Of a DNA stretch of 64,000 nucleotides, positions 30,808-42,800 are shown piece by piece (positions within the stretch are counted from its first letter, which is position 1; every line of letters begins with the position of its first letter). The stretch lies in assembly GCF_007830495.1 (NCBI RefSeq), contig NZ_VLKW01000003.1, positions 186,001 through 250,000 on the forward strand, given 5' to 3'. Below the pieces are notes generated by a model. It had not been told where the DNA came from. It worked only from the letters and a program-made list of their open reading frames with translations, and searched no databases. The DNA comes from Pseudoduganella flava (GTDB lineage: Bacteria > Pseudomonadota > Gammaproteobacteria > Burkholderiales > Burkholderiaceae_D). Made by a program: the position numbers and the translations under genes.

Positions 30808-33800
30808 TTAAAACTTTGCTGGGTCGGTGCAGGCTTTCCCACATGGATACCCAGCGGTGACTTTATTCCCTACCTTAATGACCTCAACTTTTACACCGCC
30901 AATTGTTGCTTGGTAAAGACTAGCACCATCTGATGCGCGAGTGGCTAGTGCCTTCGTGCTACCAGCTTGTTGCACGGAATCAATGATCTTTGCAGGACTC
31001 CAAGATTCGGGAAAGAGCGTGCTGGTTTTTATTTTAGACAACGTACCGTCGGCGAATTGAGTGACAATCTTAACGCTACTGGTGCCGTCAGGGTATTCCG
31101 CCAATACTTCAACAGCGTAGGCGGGATGCGCGTTATCTATCTCGCCAGAGTGCGCTCCGATCAGTGTTGAATTAGGCTTTCCATTTTTTACCTGCTGTTG
31201 TCCGTACAAAATTTTTGTCTCGATCTCCGGAGAAATCACAGTGATAGGAACAGGATTCCCCGAACCTGGCATAACCGTGGTTCCCGGTACGGCTCTGGGA
31301 AGGCTCACTGCAGTAGACAACGCCCCCAGGGCTAGATCCCTGGCGTAATCAAACGACGTGATCCCAGCGACAAATTGGTCCCAAGCTCTACCGTCAGCCC
31401 CTGCCACCGCGTAAAGCCCGGATGAGGCAAAGTCTAACGAATACTGCGGGCTCAAGACGCTAAGAGCTTGTATGCCCTTCGGTGCGTTGCGGAAAGCAGC
31501 ATACTCGAGAGGCTCCATAATCATAGACGGCTGATTATCTTTCGCGAGCACAACGTAGCTGACGATTTTTCCTTCGCCATCATAGTTGAGGACAACCTTA
31601 CCTTCCACTAAAGCTGGGTCGGACATTGGCATAGATGACCGTACGCCCGCCATTCGATTGATTGTCGCGCACTCTGCCGACCTGCTTTCTTTGCATCCGG
31701 CCCGAAGACGGTTGAACGCTGAGAAGGTCAGTTGCCGGTTGTTAGTGTCTGTCGTCAGCGCAGTACCGGCTCCTGCATACCCCCCTGCGGCTGCGCCCAC
31801 CGCAAGAGATGTCAGCTCAGCCACTCCCTGCGACATCATTGACGCGGTCTCAGGACTGACACCCTGCTGTACGAGGGATAGCCACGTCCGCGTCTGCAAC
31901 TCGTCCAGCAAGTCCGCAGAGCTCGCCACGGCTCCTGCTCCAAGCGCACCGCCAAGCCCTCCACTCAGCCCGCCGCTGACAGTATGGAGAGCAACGCGAT
32001 AAGCCCCACCCTCGTCCCATTTCGCAATTTCCGCCTTGAGCTCCAGCTGTTTGGCAGGATCCGCCTCCGTCTCAAGTGTCTTGTTCAACTCCTTTATCCG
32101 GTCGTCCGCATATTTGGCGATTGCCTTTGGAGCTTCCTTACTGAACGTCTGCGTGATCTGAATCTGGTTTTGAACATCGCTCTGCAGTTGCGCTCCATCC
32201 CACGCTTGTTTCAAGGCCCCAGCTTGCTCCGCGCTGTTCTCCGTAGTGACAGCGCGATTCAGGCCGGCGAGTGCCGCTTCCACATCGGTGCCTGTCTGGC
32301 TCTGCTTGGCCGGATCCTTGATCGTGATCGTGCCTCCGCTGATCGCACTTTGCGTCAGGCTCTGTTGATTTCCTTTCGCGTGCCCGAAGCCCGCCGTGGC
32401 ACTGGGACTGGTATCTGGTTCGGACTCATCTTCCGATCCTTGAGTGCCCGGCTGGCTCTGTTCCCCAAGCAGACCTGCTACTGTTCCGGACATCGCAAAG
32501 CCGCTGGCATTGAAGGTGTCCTTGTTGACCAGATCGCTGAACGTCAGGCTGCCCGTCGTCAGGCTGTTGATGCCTTGATCGACGGCTGTCTGACTACTGC
32601 TGATCACGCCCCCCTTCAAATCCGTATTGCCTCCGACAGTCAGCTGGAACCCGCCGTCCCCTGCCCTAATACCGCTTTGCTCGACGACACTCAGGTAATC
32701 ACCGTCGACCTTTGCCTTGCTGAAGTTGCCCCCAACAGTACTTACGCCATAGCAGAACGGTGGAATGCAAAGGCTGACGTTGACGCCAGCATTGACCTGC
32801 TTGCTGTCATACGTGCTCTTGTCCTGCAAGCTCTCGATGTTCAGGTCGCCGCCGACGTCAGCCTTCACCGTATTCGCAGTGATCACACCGCCTTTCAGGG
32901 TGGTGTCGGCGCCGCTGCTGACCGTCACGCTGTTACCGTTGACGTGCGTGTTTGTGTACGTCACATCTTCGCCATCGGCCTTGCCGCGGCCCTTGCTGAC
33001 GCCGATATCCAACGTGAAGCCGTCTTGCTGCCCACCAATTGCGAGGCCGATGCCGACGCTCTTGCCGCTCGAGCTGTTCTTGCTGTGCTGACTAGACATA
33101 TTCTCCGCTGCAAGCAGGTTCACGTCGTTGTCAGCCGCGAGCGCCACTTCCTGGCCAGCCTTGATCTCGGCACCGATCGCAGTGAGATTGCTGTCCGCAC
33201 CACCGCCGGTGGCGACAATACTGACATTGCCGTCGGCGGTCACTGTGGAGCCCACTGCCGACTGCTGCCGCTGCTCGGTATTGCTCTCGCTCTTCGTGCT
33301 GCCCAGACTCACACTGACCTTGATGCCAGTGATATCCCCCGACATCAGCTCTTGTCCGCTATTCACTGCATCCATCGCGCCCTTGGCAGCATTCATCGCC
33401 GCCAACGCCTTCATCCGGCTGTCGCCAGCATCCTTGCCCGCATCAATGGCGCTCTTCACTCCCTTCACAGCCTCCACGACCGGAATGCTGACCGACCCGC
33501 CAATCGCCGTCTTGCTGAACGTGTTGTGATCCGTCGACGTCCCGCTATCCATCGCCGCGTTGATCAGCACATCCTTCGCGACGATACCGATGTCACCGGC
33601 GGCATTCACCGCGCTGGACGTCTGCGTGTACTTGTTCCCCGCATCCAGCGTCACGTTGCCACCCAGGCTGGCGACCTGGCTGCCCACCTGCGTTACCTGG
33701 TCGCGCGTGCCGTCCTGCGTCGTCTTCACGCTACCGATGGCGGGTTGGAAGAACGTGCCGATCGAGCCGGACTTCTTGCTGCTGCTTGCCGACTCCTCGC

Positions 33801-36800
33801 TGCTCGTGTTTTCCGCGCTGACGATAGCCAGGTCGCGCCCTGCGGCGATCGCGACGTCGCCGTCGGCCACCACGGTGCTGCCCTTGATCAGCGTGTCGCG
33901 GCCACTGGTAGTCGTCACCGTGCCGCCGTTCAGCACACTGCCCACTTGCGTGACGGTGTCGCCGCTGCTGTTCTGCTTCTGCTGGCCCTTGCTATAGCCG
34001 ATGGCGCCATCGGAGCCCAGCGAGAAGCCGCTCTTCTTTTCTTCGCTCGTGTGCTTTTCGCTGCCTGTCGACGTGGCGGTTGTCACGATCAGGTCGCGCT
34101 TGGCGCCGAGCATCAGTGCCTCCTGTGCACGCAGCGAACTACCGCCGATCGCGATGTCGTTATCGGCGCTGACCGTCACGTTATTGCCGCTGATGCTGCT
34201 GCCGACGGCCAGCGTGCTCGCGCTGTAATCGGTGGCGCTCGAACTGCTCTTCTTGATCGCGCTGCTCGATTCACGATGGATCGCCGTGTCGGACAGGTGA
34301 CTTTCCGTTGCGCTGGCGATGTTGACGTCATTCGACGCCTTCAGCAACACGGAACCGCCGCCCGCCAGCACACTGGCGGTGACGTTCAGGTCCGCGTTAC
34401 CCTTCACCCCCGCCTGCACCGTCAAATCCCCCGCCGCCGCCACGCCAGCCCCCACCACCGTCTCGTTGCTGTGCACCTGCTTGTCGTACTGCTTACTGGA
34501 CGGGTCGTTCATCACCGACGTGTTGACCTCGTTGGTCACCGCCGCGATGTTCACCGCGCCGCCGGCCCCCAGGACGGCAGCGCCCTTGCCGCTCGTCCCC
34601 ACCGACACCTGCGTCCCCGTCAGGTTCAGGTTACCCAGCGCCGTCAGCGTCAAGTCGCCACCGGTGCTCAATTGGCTCAGCTGGTGCGTGATCGTGCTGT
34701 CGTTCTCCGTGTAGCCGCTCACCTGCGACTGGTACGTGCTGCCCAACTTGATCGCGTCGAAGCTCACGTTGCCGTTGGCGCCGATCGTCGCCGAGCCGGC
34801 CGTGATCTTGCCGGCCAGGTCGGTGAAGTCGCCCTTCGCGCCGATCGTCAGCGCGCCCGTCGCCGTGATGGTGCCCAGGTTCGACAAGGTCGTATAGCTG
34901 CCGCTCGTGTTCGACGATCCGTAGTTCTGCGTCACCGCCAGCGTTTCGTTCTTCACGTCGCGCGTGGCGTGCAGTTCCACGTCGCCGCCGGCGATCGTGC
35001 CGCCGCGGTTGACGATGTCCTGCCCCGCCACCAGCACCGTGCGGCCGTTGCCGCCGTCGATCATGCCGCCGCTGTTGACGATGCTCTCGGTCGTCGTGAT
35101 CGACACGCCGGCGCCCGTCACCAGCGCGCCGGACGGCTGCAAGGCCTTGTCGCCCACGTGGGCCAGGTAGACCTTCGGCACCAGCACCGTTTCGGTGGTG
35201 CCGTCCGGCAGCTGCACCGTTTCGCTTTCCATCCACACGATGTCGCTGGTCAGCCGGCTCACCTGGTCCGCGGACAGCGCCACGCCCGGGCGCAGGTTGA
35301 ATTCCTGCGCCGCGCTGACGGCGTTCGTCAGCAACTGCTTGTACACGCTGTCGTCGCTCGCGCCGCTCTGCATCGTGCGGCCCGTCAGTTCCGACAGCTG
35401 TTCGCGTACCAGTCGCTGTTCGTAGAAGCCGTCGCCCAGGCGCTTCTGCGTCGTGGCCGGATCGAGCGCCAGCTGGTTCAGCAGGTAGTCGCTGCTGGTC
35501 CACTGGCCCTGGTTGGCAAACTGCGGGCGCGCCTCGAACACGTAGTTGCCGTTCGCGTTCGGATTGCGGATGAACAGGCCGCTGGCGGACACCTGGCGCA
35601 CATTGCCTATCGCCGCGCCCTGCACGCCCAATGCCGCCTGCCGCACGGACGGGCCGGCGTTCGTGCCCACGTCGCCCAGCAGCGTGCCGTTCGCACCGGC
35701 GGCCACTTGCGCCCCCATCCGGCCCGCGTTGACGGCGCCGCTGGCACTAACCGCGCCGCCGGCTGCCGCGCCGTTCGCCACGCCGCTGGCTGCGGCGTCG
35801 CCGGCGACGCCGGCTCCGTTGCCATAGCCGCTGCCGCCCGCCGTGCCGCCGGCCTGCATGCCGTTGCCGATGCCGCTGGCGCCGGCCTGTCCCGCTGCCG
35901 ACAACTGGGCGCCGGCGGCCATGGCCTGGATCATGCCGGCCAGGCCGCCATGATTGGCAGAACCACTGCCCGAGATGCTGCCGCCGGCCGCGCCACCCGT
36001 GCTGCCGCTTGCCGACGCGTGCGCGCCTGCCGAGGATGCCCCGGACGCGCCGCTGCCGATCACCGTCACGGATTCACGGATATTGCCCACGCTGCCCGCC
36101 GTTACATTGATGTTGGCGAAGCTGCGGCCCGTGATGCTGACGCCCTGGCCGCCTTCGATCACGCCGGCCGCCGAACCGATCTCCACGGAGATGCTGGGGT
36201 GCGTATATGCCGTGACGTCGCCGGCCCCCGTTTTCCATGTTCCGTCGAAGGTGTGCGTGGCGTACAGGGTCGCACCCGTGTTGCTGATCGCGGCACCGCC
36301 GTCGATCGTCAACGCGCCGCGTGCCTTGATGTCGCCGTAGCGGTTGTCGATCACGTTGTTCACCGTCAGGTGCATGCCGTCGCCGGAGAGTATCTGCGCG
36401 ACGGCCCCCGAGCCAGGCGCGATGCGGTCTTCGACGACCGTGTGGTGCGCTACGCGCGAGACTTCCAGCTTCCCTGCGGCCGGCGCAAGTGCCTTGACGA
36501 AATCGCGAATGATCGTGCTCGTCGGATCGGTGTAGTCTGGCTGGGTCACGAGGCGTATGCAATTCGCACTGCAGCTGCCGTACTGGTTCGAAAACGTCAG
36601 CGTCGAATTCCAGCTCGTCACCTGGTCCGTATAGGCATACGCATTACTGGACGGACCGCCCTGGTCGGGATTCGCCATCTCGCCCCTATCCCGGTAGTAG
36701 ATCACCCTCGTGCCGTCCTGCGTCGTCAGGCGTTGACGCGTGCCGTAGGAGCTATACAAGCTGCTACCGCCAACAAGGAAGGCGGAGTCGTTCGCATGCG

Positions 36801-39800
36801 TACGGATCACCGCCCGGTAGATCAGATAGCCGTCCGGCGTCACATACTGCTTCTCCTCGAGGATATCGTTGGGATTGACGAAATACACTTCGTGCGGCTG
36901 GTAGTTGGAAGAATTGGCATCGAAGTAGCTGTGGTTATCGCCTTGGTGATACCAGCTCGGCAGCGCCATTTGCCGGGTTTCGTCAACCGTCTGCACCTTC
37001 ACGATCTGCACGTTCTCGCGCACGTTGTTCAGGGTGCCCGCCGCCAGCGACAGGTTGCCGCCCGCTTCGATCGTCGACGAGTTGTTGTTCACGAGCCCCG
37101 AGGCGGCGCCATTGCCGCCGCTGATCGCCATGTCGCCGCTGCTGTACAGCGTCGCGCCGCCCGTGTTGTTCAACGTGCCGGCCACGTTCAGCGTCATCGC
37201 GCCGGTTGCGCCCACGAGGGCTTGTGCGCCCGTGTTGTCCAGGTTCCCCGTCGTCACCGTCACGTTGCCGCCGACGATGCCGCTGGTGTTCGTCACGTTC
37301 GCGGCGCTGATGTCGAGCTGCGTGGCGCCGTTGATTTCGCCCGCGTTGGCGAGGTTGCCGGCGGCCTTCAGCGTCACGCCCTGCGCTTCGATGGTCGCCC
37401 CGGCCTGGTTCGTAAACTGCTGGCCGGACAGCGTCAGGTTACGTGCCGCCTCGAACGTGGACGTGTTCGTGATATTGCCCGTCACGGTCAGGCTCAGGTC
37501 GCGGTTCGAATGGAATTGCTGGGTGCCGTTGGCCTGCACGTAGTCGCCGTCCATCGTCAGCGCCAGGTCGCGCCCGCCGAACAGTTCGCCCATGCCGGCC
37601 ACCGTGTGCGTGCTCACGGTCAGGTCGCGGTCCGTCGCGACGCGGCCGCCCTGGTTGCTCAGCTGCTGGCTCGTCAGCGCCAGGTCGGCGCCGGAGCCGG
37701 CCGCGGTACCCAGCTTGCCGCCGTCGTTGTTGACCTGCTGCGCCGTGATCAGCGCATTGCCCGCGGCGACGATCTGGCCGCTGTTCGTAAACGTCGCGCC
37801 GGCCTGGTTGAACGTCAGCGTGCCGTTGCTGTTCACCTTGCCCTGGTTCGTCAGCTGCTGCGTGATCGCCAGGTCCATGTTGCGGCCCGATGCGATCGTG
37901 CCGGCGGCGCCGTTCTGCAACGTGCGGCCGGACAGCAGCAGGTCGCCCATCGCGGCGATCGTTCCGTTGTTGACGATGGCGTCCTTGCTGACGACCTTCG
38001 TGGCGCCTGTTCCCGCGTTCGAGATGCGCCCGCTGCCGTTGTCGATCGTCGCGCCATCGACCGTCAACGTGGCGAGCGCGCCCAGCGTCTCGATCGTGCC
38101 CGCGTCGTTGGTCACCGCACCGGCGGCCGTCAACGCCAGGTCGCGGCCCGCCTGCAGCGTGCCCTGGCGGTTGTCGGCTGCGCCGTTCAGCGTGAAGGTC
38201 GCATTGCCGTCCGCCAGGATCGCGCCGCCGCGGTTGCTCATGCCGGGGGCCGTCACGACGATGTCGCTGCCCGAGCCCTTCACGGTCGAGATGCGGCCGC
38301 CGTCGTTGTTGAACGACGCTGCCGTGAACGTCGCCTTGCCGCCCGCCGCGACCTGCCCGCCGTTCGTGAACGACGCCCCCGCCTCGTCGAACGTCAGCGT
38401 GCCGCCGCTGCTGATCGCGCCCGTATTGGCCAGCTGCTGGTTCACGTCCAGCAGCAGGTCCCGCGCGGAGGCCAGTTGGCCCGGCCCCTGGTTCTGCAAC
38501 GTCTGCGCGTGCACGGTCACGTCGCCATTGCCGGCGATCGTGCCGCTGTTGACGATGGCGCCGCGGCTATCGATGGTCGTGGTGCCGGTGCCGGCGTTGA
38601 CGATGCGGCCGCTGCTCGTGATGCCTTGCGCCGTCACATCCAGCGTGCCGGCGCCCGACTCGATCGTGCCGCTGCCGTTCGTCAGCGTGCCGCCCGCGTC
38701 CACCACGACGTCGCGGCCGCCGTGCAGCGTGCCGCCGCCATTGCCGATAGCGCCGCCGATGTCGGCCGTCAGCCGGCCGTCCGCGGCGATCGTGCCACCC
38801 TGGTTCGACAGGCTGCCGGCATCCAGGGCGATCGCAGCCGCGGAATTGGTCACCGTGTACAGCTGGCCGCCGTTGTTGTTGATGCTGGCGGCCGTGATGT
38901 CGATCGCACCGCCAGTACCGATCCGGCCGGCGTTGTTGAACGCGGCGCCGGCTTGCTGGAAGCGCAGCGTGGCGCCGCTGCTGATCGTGCCCTGGTTGTC
39001 CAGCTGCTGGCGCACCGCCAGCTCGAGCGGGCCGCCGGCGCTGAGCGTGCCGCCGGCCTTGTTCTGCAACGTGGCGGCGGTGATATCCACGGCACCGTTG
39101 CCGGCCAGCGTGCCGCTGTTGACGATACTGGTGGCGCCGGTGACCGTCGTGGTGCCGGTGCCCGCGTTGACGATGCGGCCGGACGACGTGATCGATTGCG
39201 CCTGCACCGCCAGCATGCTGCCGGCGCCGATCGCCTCCAGCGCGCCGCCCGTATTGGTCAGCGCGCCGTCGGCGCTCACCGCCAGCCGACCGGGGGTCTG
39301 CACCTGCCCCTGGCTGTTGTCGAACGCGCCGTGCGCCGTCAGCGTCGCGTCGCCGCTTGCCGCGATGGCGCCGGCGCGGTTGCTGAGCGTCGACCCGCTG
39401 TCCAGCGTCACGTCTCCCGTGCCGAGCGCCGCGATCTGGCCGCCGTCATTGGCGATCGATGCACCGCGCAGCAGGATGTCGTCGCCGGCGGCGATGCGGC
39501 CGCTGTTGGCGATGCGCGTGCCCGCCTGGTCCAGCGTCAGCGTGCCGGCCGCGCTGACGGTGCCGGCGTTCGTGAACGCGTCGGTCACGCGCAGGTCCAT
39601 CGCCGCGCCAGCGGCCACCGTGCCGCCCGCATCGTTGCGCAGCGTCGCGGCCTGCACGTCGAGCATGCCGTTGCCGGCCAGCGTGCCGCTGTTGACGATG
39701 CTCGTCGCCGCCTGCACGCGGGTGCTGCCGGTACCGGCGTTGACGAGGCGGCCGGCCGTGTTGTCGATCGATTGCGCGGCCACCGTCAGCGGGCCCGCTG

Positions 39801-42800
39801 CCGTCTCGATCGCACCGTTCTGGTTACCGAGGGCACCGGCAGCGCTCAGCGCCAGCGCATCGGCGCTGCGGATCGTGCCCTGACGGCTGTCCAGCGCGCC
39901 GGATGCGGCAATCGTCGCCGCGCCGTCCGCGACGATGGTCCCGCCCACGTTGGCGATGTCGCCCGAACGCAAGGTCACATCGCCGCCGCTGCCCTGCACC
40001 GTGACGAGCTGGCCGCCGCTGTTGTCGAACGTGCCCGTGTCGAGTGTGGCATCCGCACCAGAGACGATCTGGCCGCTGTTGCGCACCGCAGCCGCCGCCG
40101 CATCGACTGTCAGCGTGCCATGGCTGCTGATGCCGCCCGCGTTCGCGAGCGAGTGACTGGCGGCCAGCGCCAGCACACCGCCCGCGGCGATCGTGCCGCC
40201 GGCCTGGTTGTCGATATCGGCGGCGGCCATGTCGACCTGGCCATTGCCGGCAATGAGGCCGCGGCTCGTCAACGTGCCGTCGACGTTCACGGCGGTGGCA
40301 CCGCTGCCCACGTTGACGATGCGGCCGGCGCCGTTGTCGAGCGCTCCCGCATGCACGGCGAGCGTGCCGGCGTTGGCCAGCGCCTCGACCACGCCCGCGT
40401 CATTGCGCATCGTGCCTGCCGCGTCCAGCGCCAGCGAGCCGGCTGCCTGCAACGTGCCCTGCGTGTTGTCGAACTGGCCGGCGCTCGTCACGTGCGCATC
40501 CAGGGCGGACAGGATCGTGCCGGCGCGGTTGCTGATCGACGCGGCGTCGATCGCGATGCCGGCATTCGAACCCTGGGCGGTCGCGAACCGGCCGCCGTCG
40601 TTATCGAAAGCGGCGCTGTGCATCGTCAGCGCGCCGCCCGCGACGACAAGGCCGTTGTTGCGCACCTGCGCTTCCTGCGCGGCAAGCGCCAGCGTGCCGC
40701 CGGCGTTCACGGTGCCGGCATTGTCCATGCTGGCACCGATCGTCGCCGTCATCGCGCCGGCAGACGCGATGGTCGCTCCGGCCTTGTTGACGAGCGCTTG
40801 CGCGGCTACGTCCAGCGTGCCGTTGCCGGCAACGGTGCCGCCATTGACGAACGACGAGCTGCTCGTCACCGACGCGGCCCCCTGCCCCACGTTGACGATG
40901 CGCCCGGCCGCGTCGTTCGACAGCGCACCGGCCTGCACCGCGAGCGTTGCCTGGCTGCCGGTCGCCTCGATGTTGCCGCCGTCATTCGTCAGCGTGCCGC
41001 CTGCCGTGGCGCGCAACGCGTTGACGCCCTGGATCAGGCCATGCGTGTTGTCGAGCGCGCCCGTCATGGCGACCGTCATGCCATTTTCGGCGACGATCGT
41101 GCCGCCCCGGTTCGACAGGCTGTCGCCCCGCAGTGCGATGCTTGTGCCGGAATCGCGCGCGGCGGCGATCGTGCCGCCGTCGTTGTCGATCGCGCCGGCG
41201 CGCACGTCCGCGCCGCCGCCCGCCACGATCGTGCCGCGGTTCGTCAGCGCGGCGGCCGCTTCATCCATCACCAGCGCGGCGCGGCTGCTGATCGTCCCCA
41301 GGTTGTCCAGGCTGCCGTGCACCTGCAGTGCCAGGCCGGTGCCCGCGGCGATCGTGCCCGCCGCCTGGTTCACGGCCGTTTGCGCTTCCAGTGCCAGCGC
41401 GCCGTTGCCGGCGATGCGGCCGCTGTTGACGACGCTATCGTGCGCGCGCACCGCGGTATCGCCCGTGCCCGCGTTGACGATCTGCCCCGCCTCGTTCAAC
41501 ACCGAGCCGGCGGTGACCGCCAGCGTGCTCGCTGGCGCCAGCGTCTCGACCGTGCCGGCGCCGTTGTCCACGGTGCCGCCGGCCGTCAGCGCCAGCGCTT
41601 CGCGCGCCTGCAGCAGGCCGGTGCGGTTGTCCACGCCATCCTTGACGAGGAAGGCGGCATTGCGGTCGGCCATGATGGCGCCGCCCTGATTGCTGATGTT
41701 CTGTGCGCTCAGCAGCACGTCCGCGTGCGAGTCGCGCGCCGTCGCGATCGTGCCGGCGCCGTTGTCGATCGTCTTCGCGGTCACTTCCAGCGTGCCGGCC
41801 GCCACGATCGCCCCGCGGTTCGTGATGGCGGCGCCCGGCTCGTTCATGTGCAGCGTGCTCGCACTGCTGATCGCGCCCGTGTTGGTCAACGTGTCGTGTA
41901 CGGCCAGGCCCAGCGCGCCCTGCGACGCGACGGTGCCGCTGTTCGCCAGCGTGGCCGCCGCCACGTCCAGCGTGCCGTTGCCGGCGATGACCCCGCTGTT
42001 CGTGATCGTGCCGGTTGCACGCACCGAGCTCGCGCCGTTGCCCGTGTTGGCGATGCGGCCGGCCGTGTTGTCGATCGACGCGGCATCGACCCGCAGCGTG
42101 CTCGCCGCGCCGATGGCTTCGACGACACCGGAGGTATTGTTCAACGCGCCATCGGCGCGCAAGCCCAGCGCGCCGCCGGCCTGCACGATGCCGGCGGCGT
42201 TGTCCACGTTGCCATGGACGGTCAACGTCGCGTCGCCGCTGGCCATTACCTGGCCGGCGCGGTTGCGCATGTCGTTGGCCGTCATTTGCAGGCCGCCAGC
42301 CAGCACGTTGATGCGGCCGCCGTCGTTGTCCACCGTGTCGATGTTGATGGCGGCGTCGCCACGCGTGGCGATCGTGCCGCGATTGCGCAGCGCGGCGCCG
42401 GCTTCATCGAAAGCAAGCGTGCCGGCACTGGCGATGGAGCCATCGTTGGTGAGCCGGGTACGCACGCCCAGGTCGAGGTGCTCGAGCGCGTTGATGTTGC
42501 CGTTGCCGGCGTTCTCCAGCGCGTCCGCGTGCACGGCCAGCGCGCCGTTGCCGGCGATCGTGCCGCTGTTCAGGATACTGTCGCGCGCGGCCACGATCGA
42601 TTGGCCCATGCCGGCCGCCGTGATCGTGCCGGCCTCGTTGACGATCGTGCGGCCAGCCAGCGCCAGCTCGGTGCCGGCGGCGATCGCGCCATGCTCGTTG
42701 CCGATGCGCCCGCCCGCGTTCAGTTTCAGGTCGGCACCCGTGCGGATCGCGCCGTCCGCATTGTCCACGGTGTCGCGCACGGTGATCCGGCCTGCGGCAT

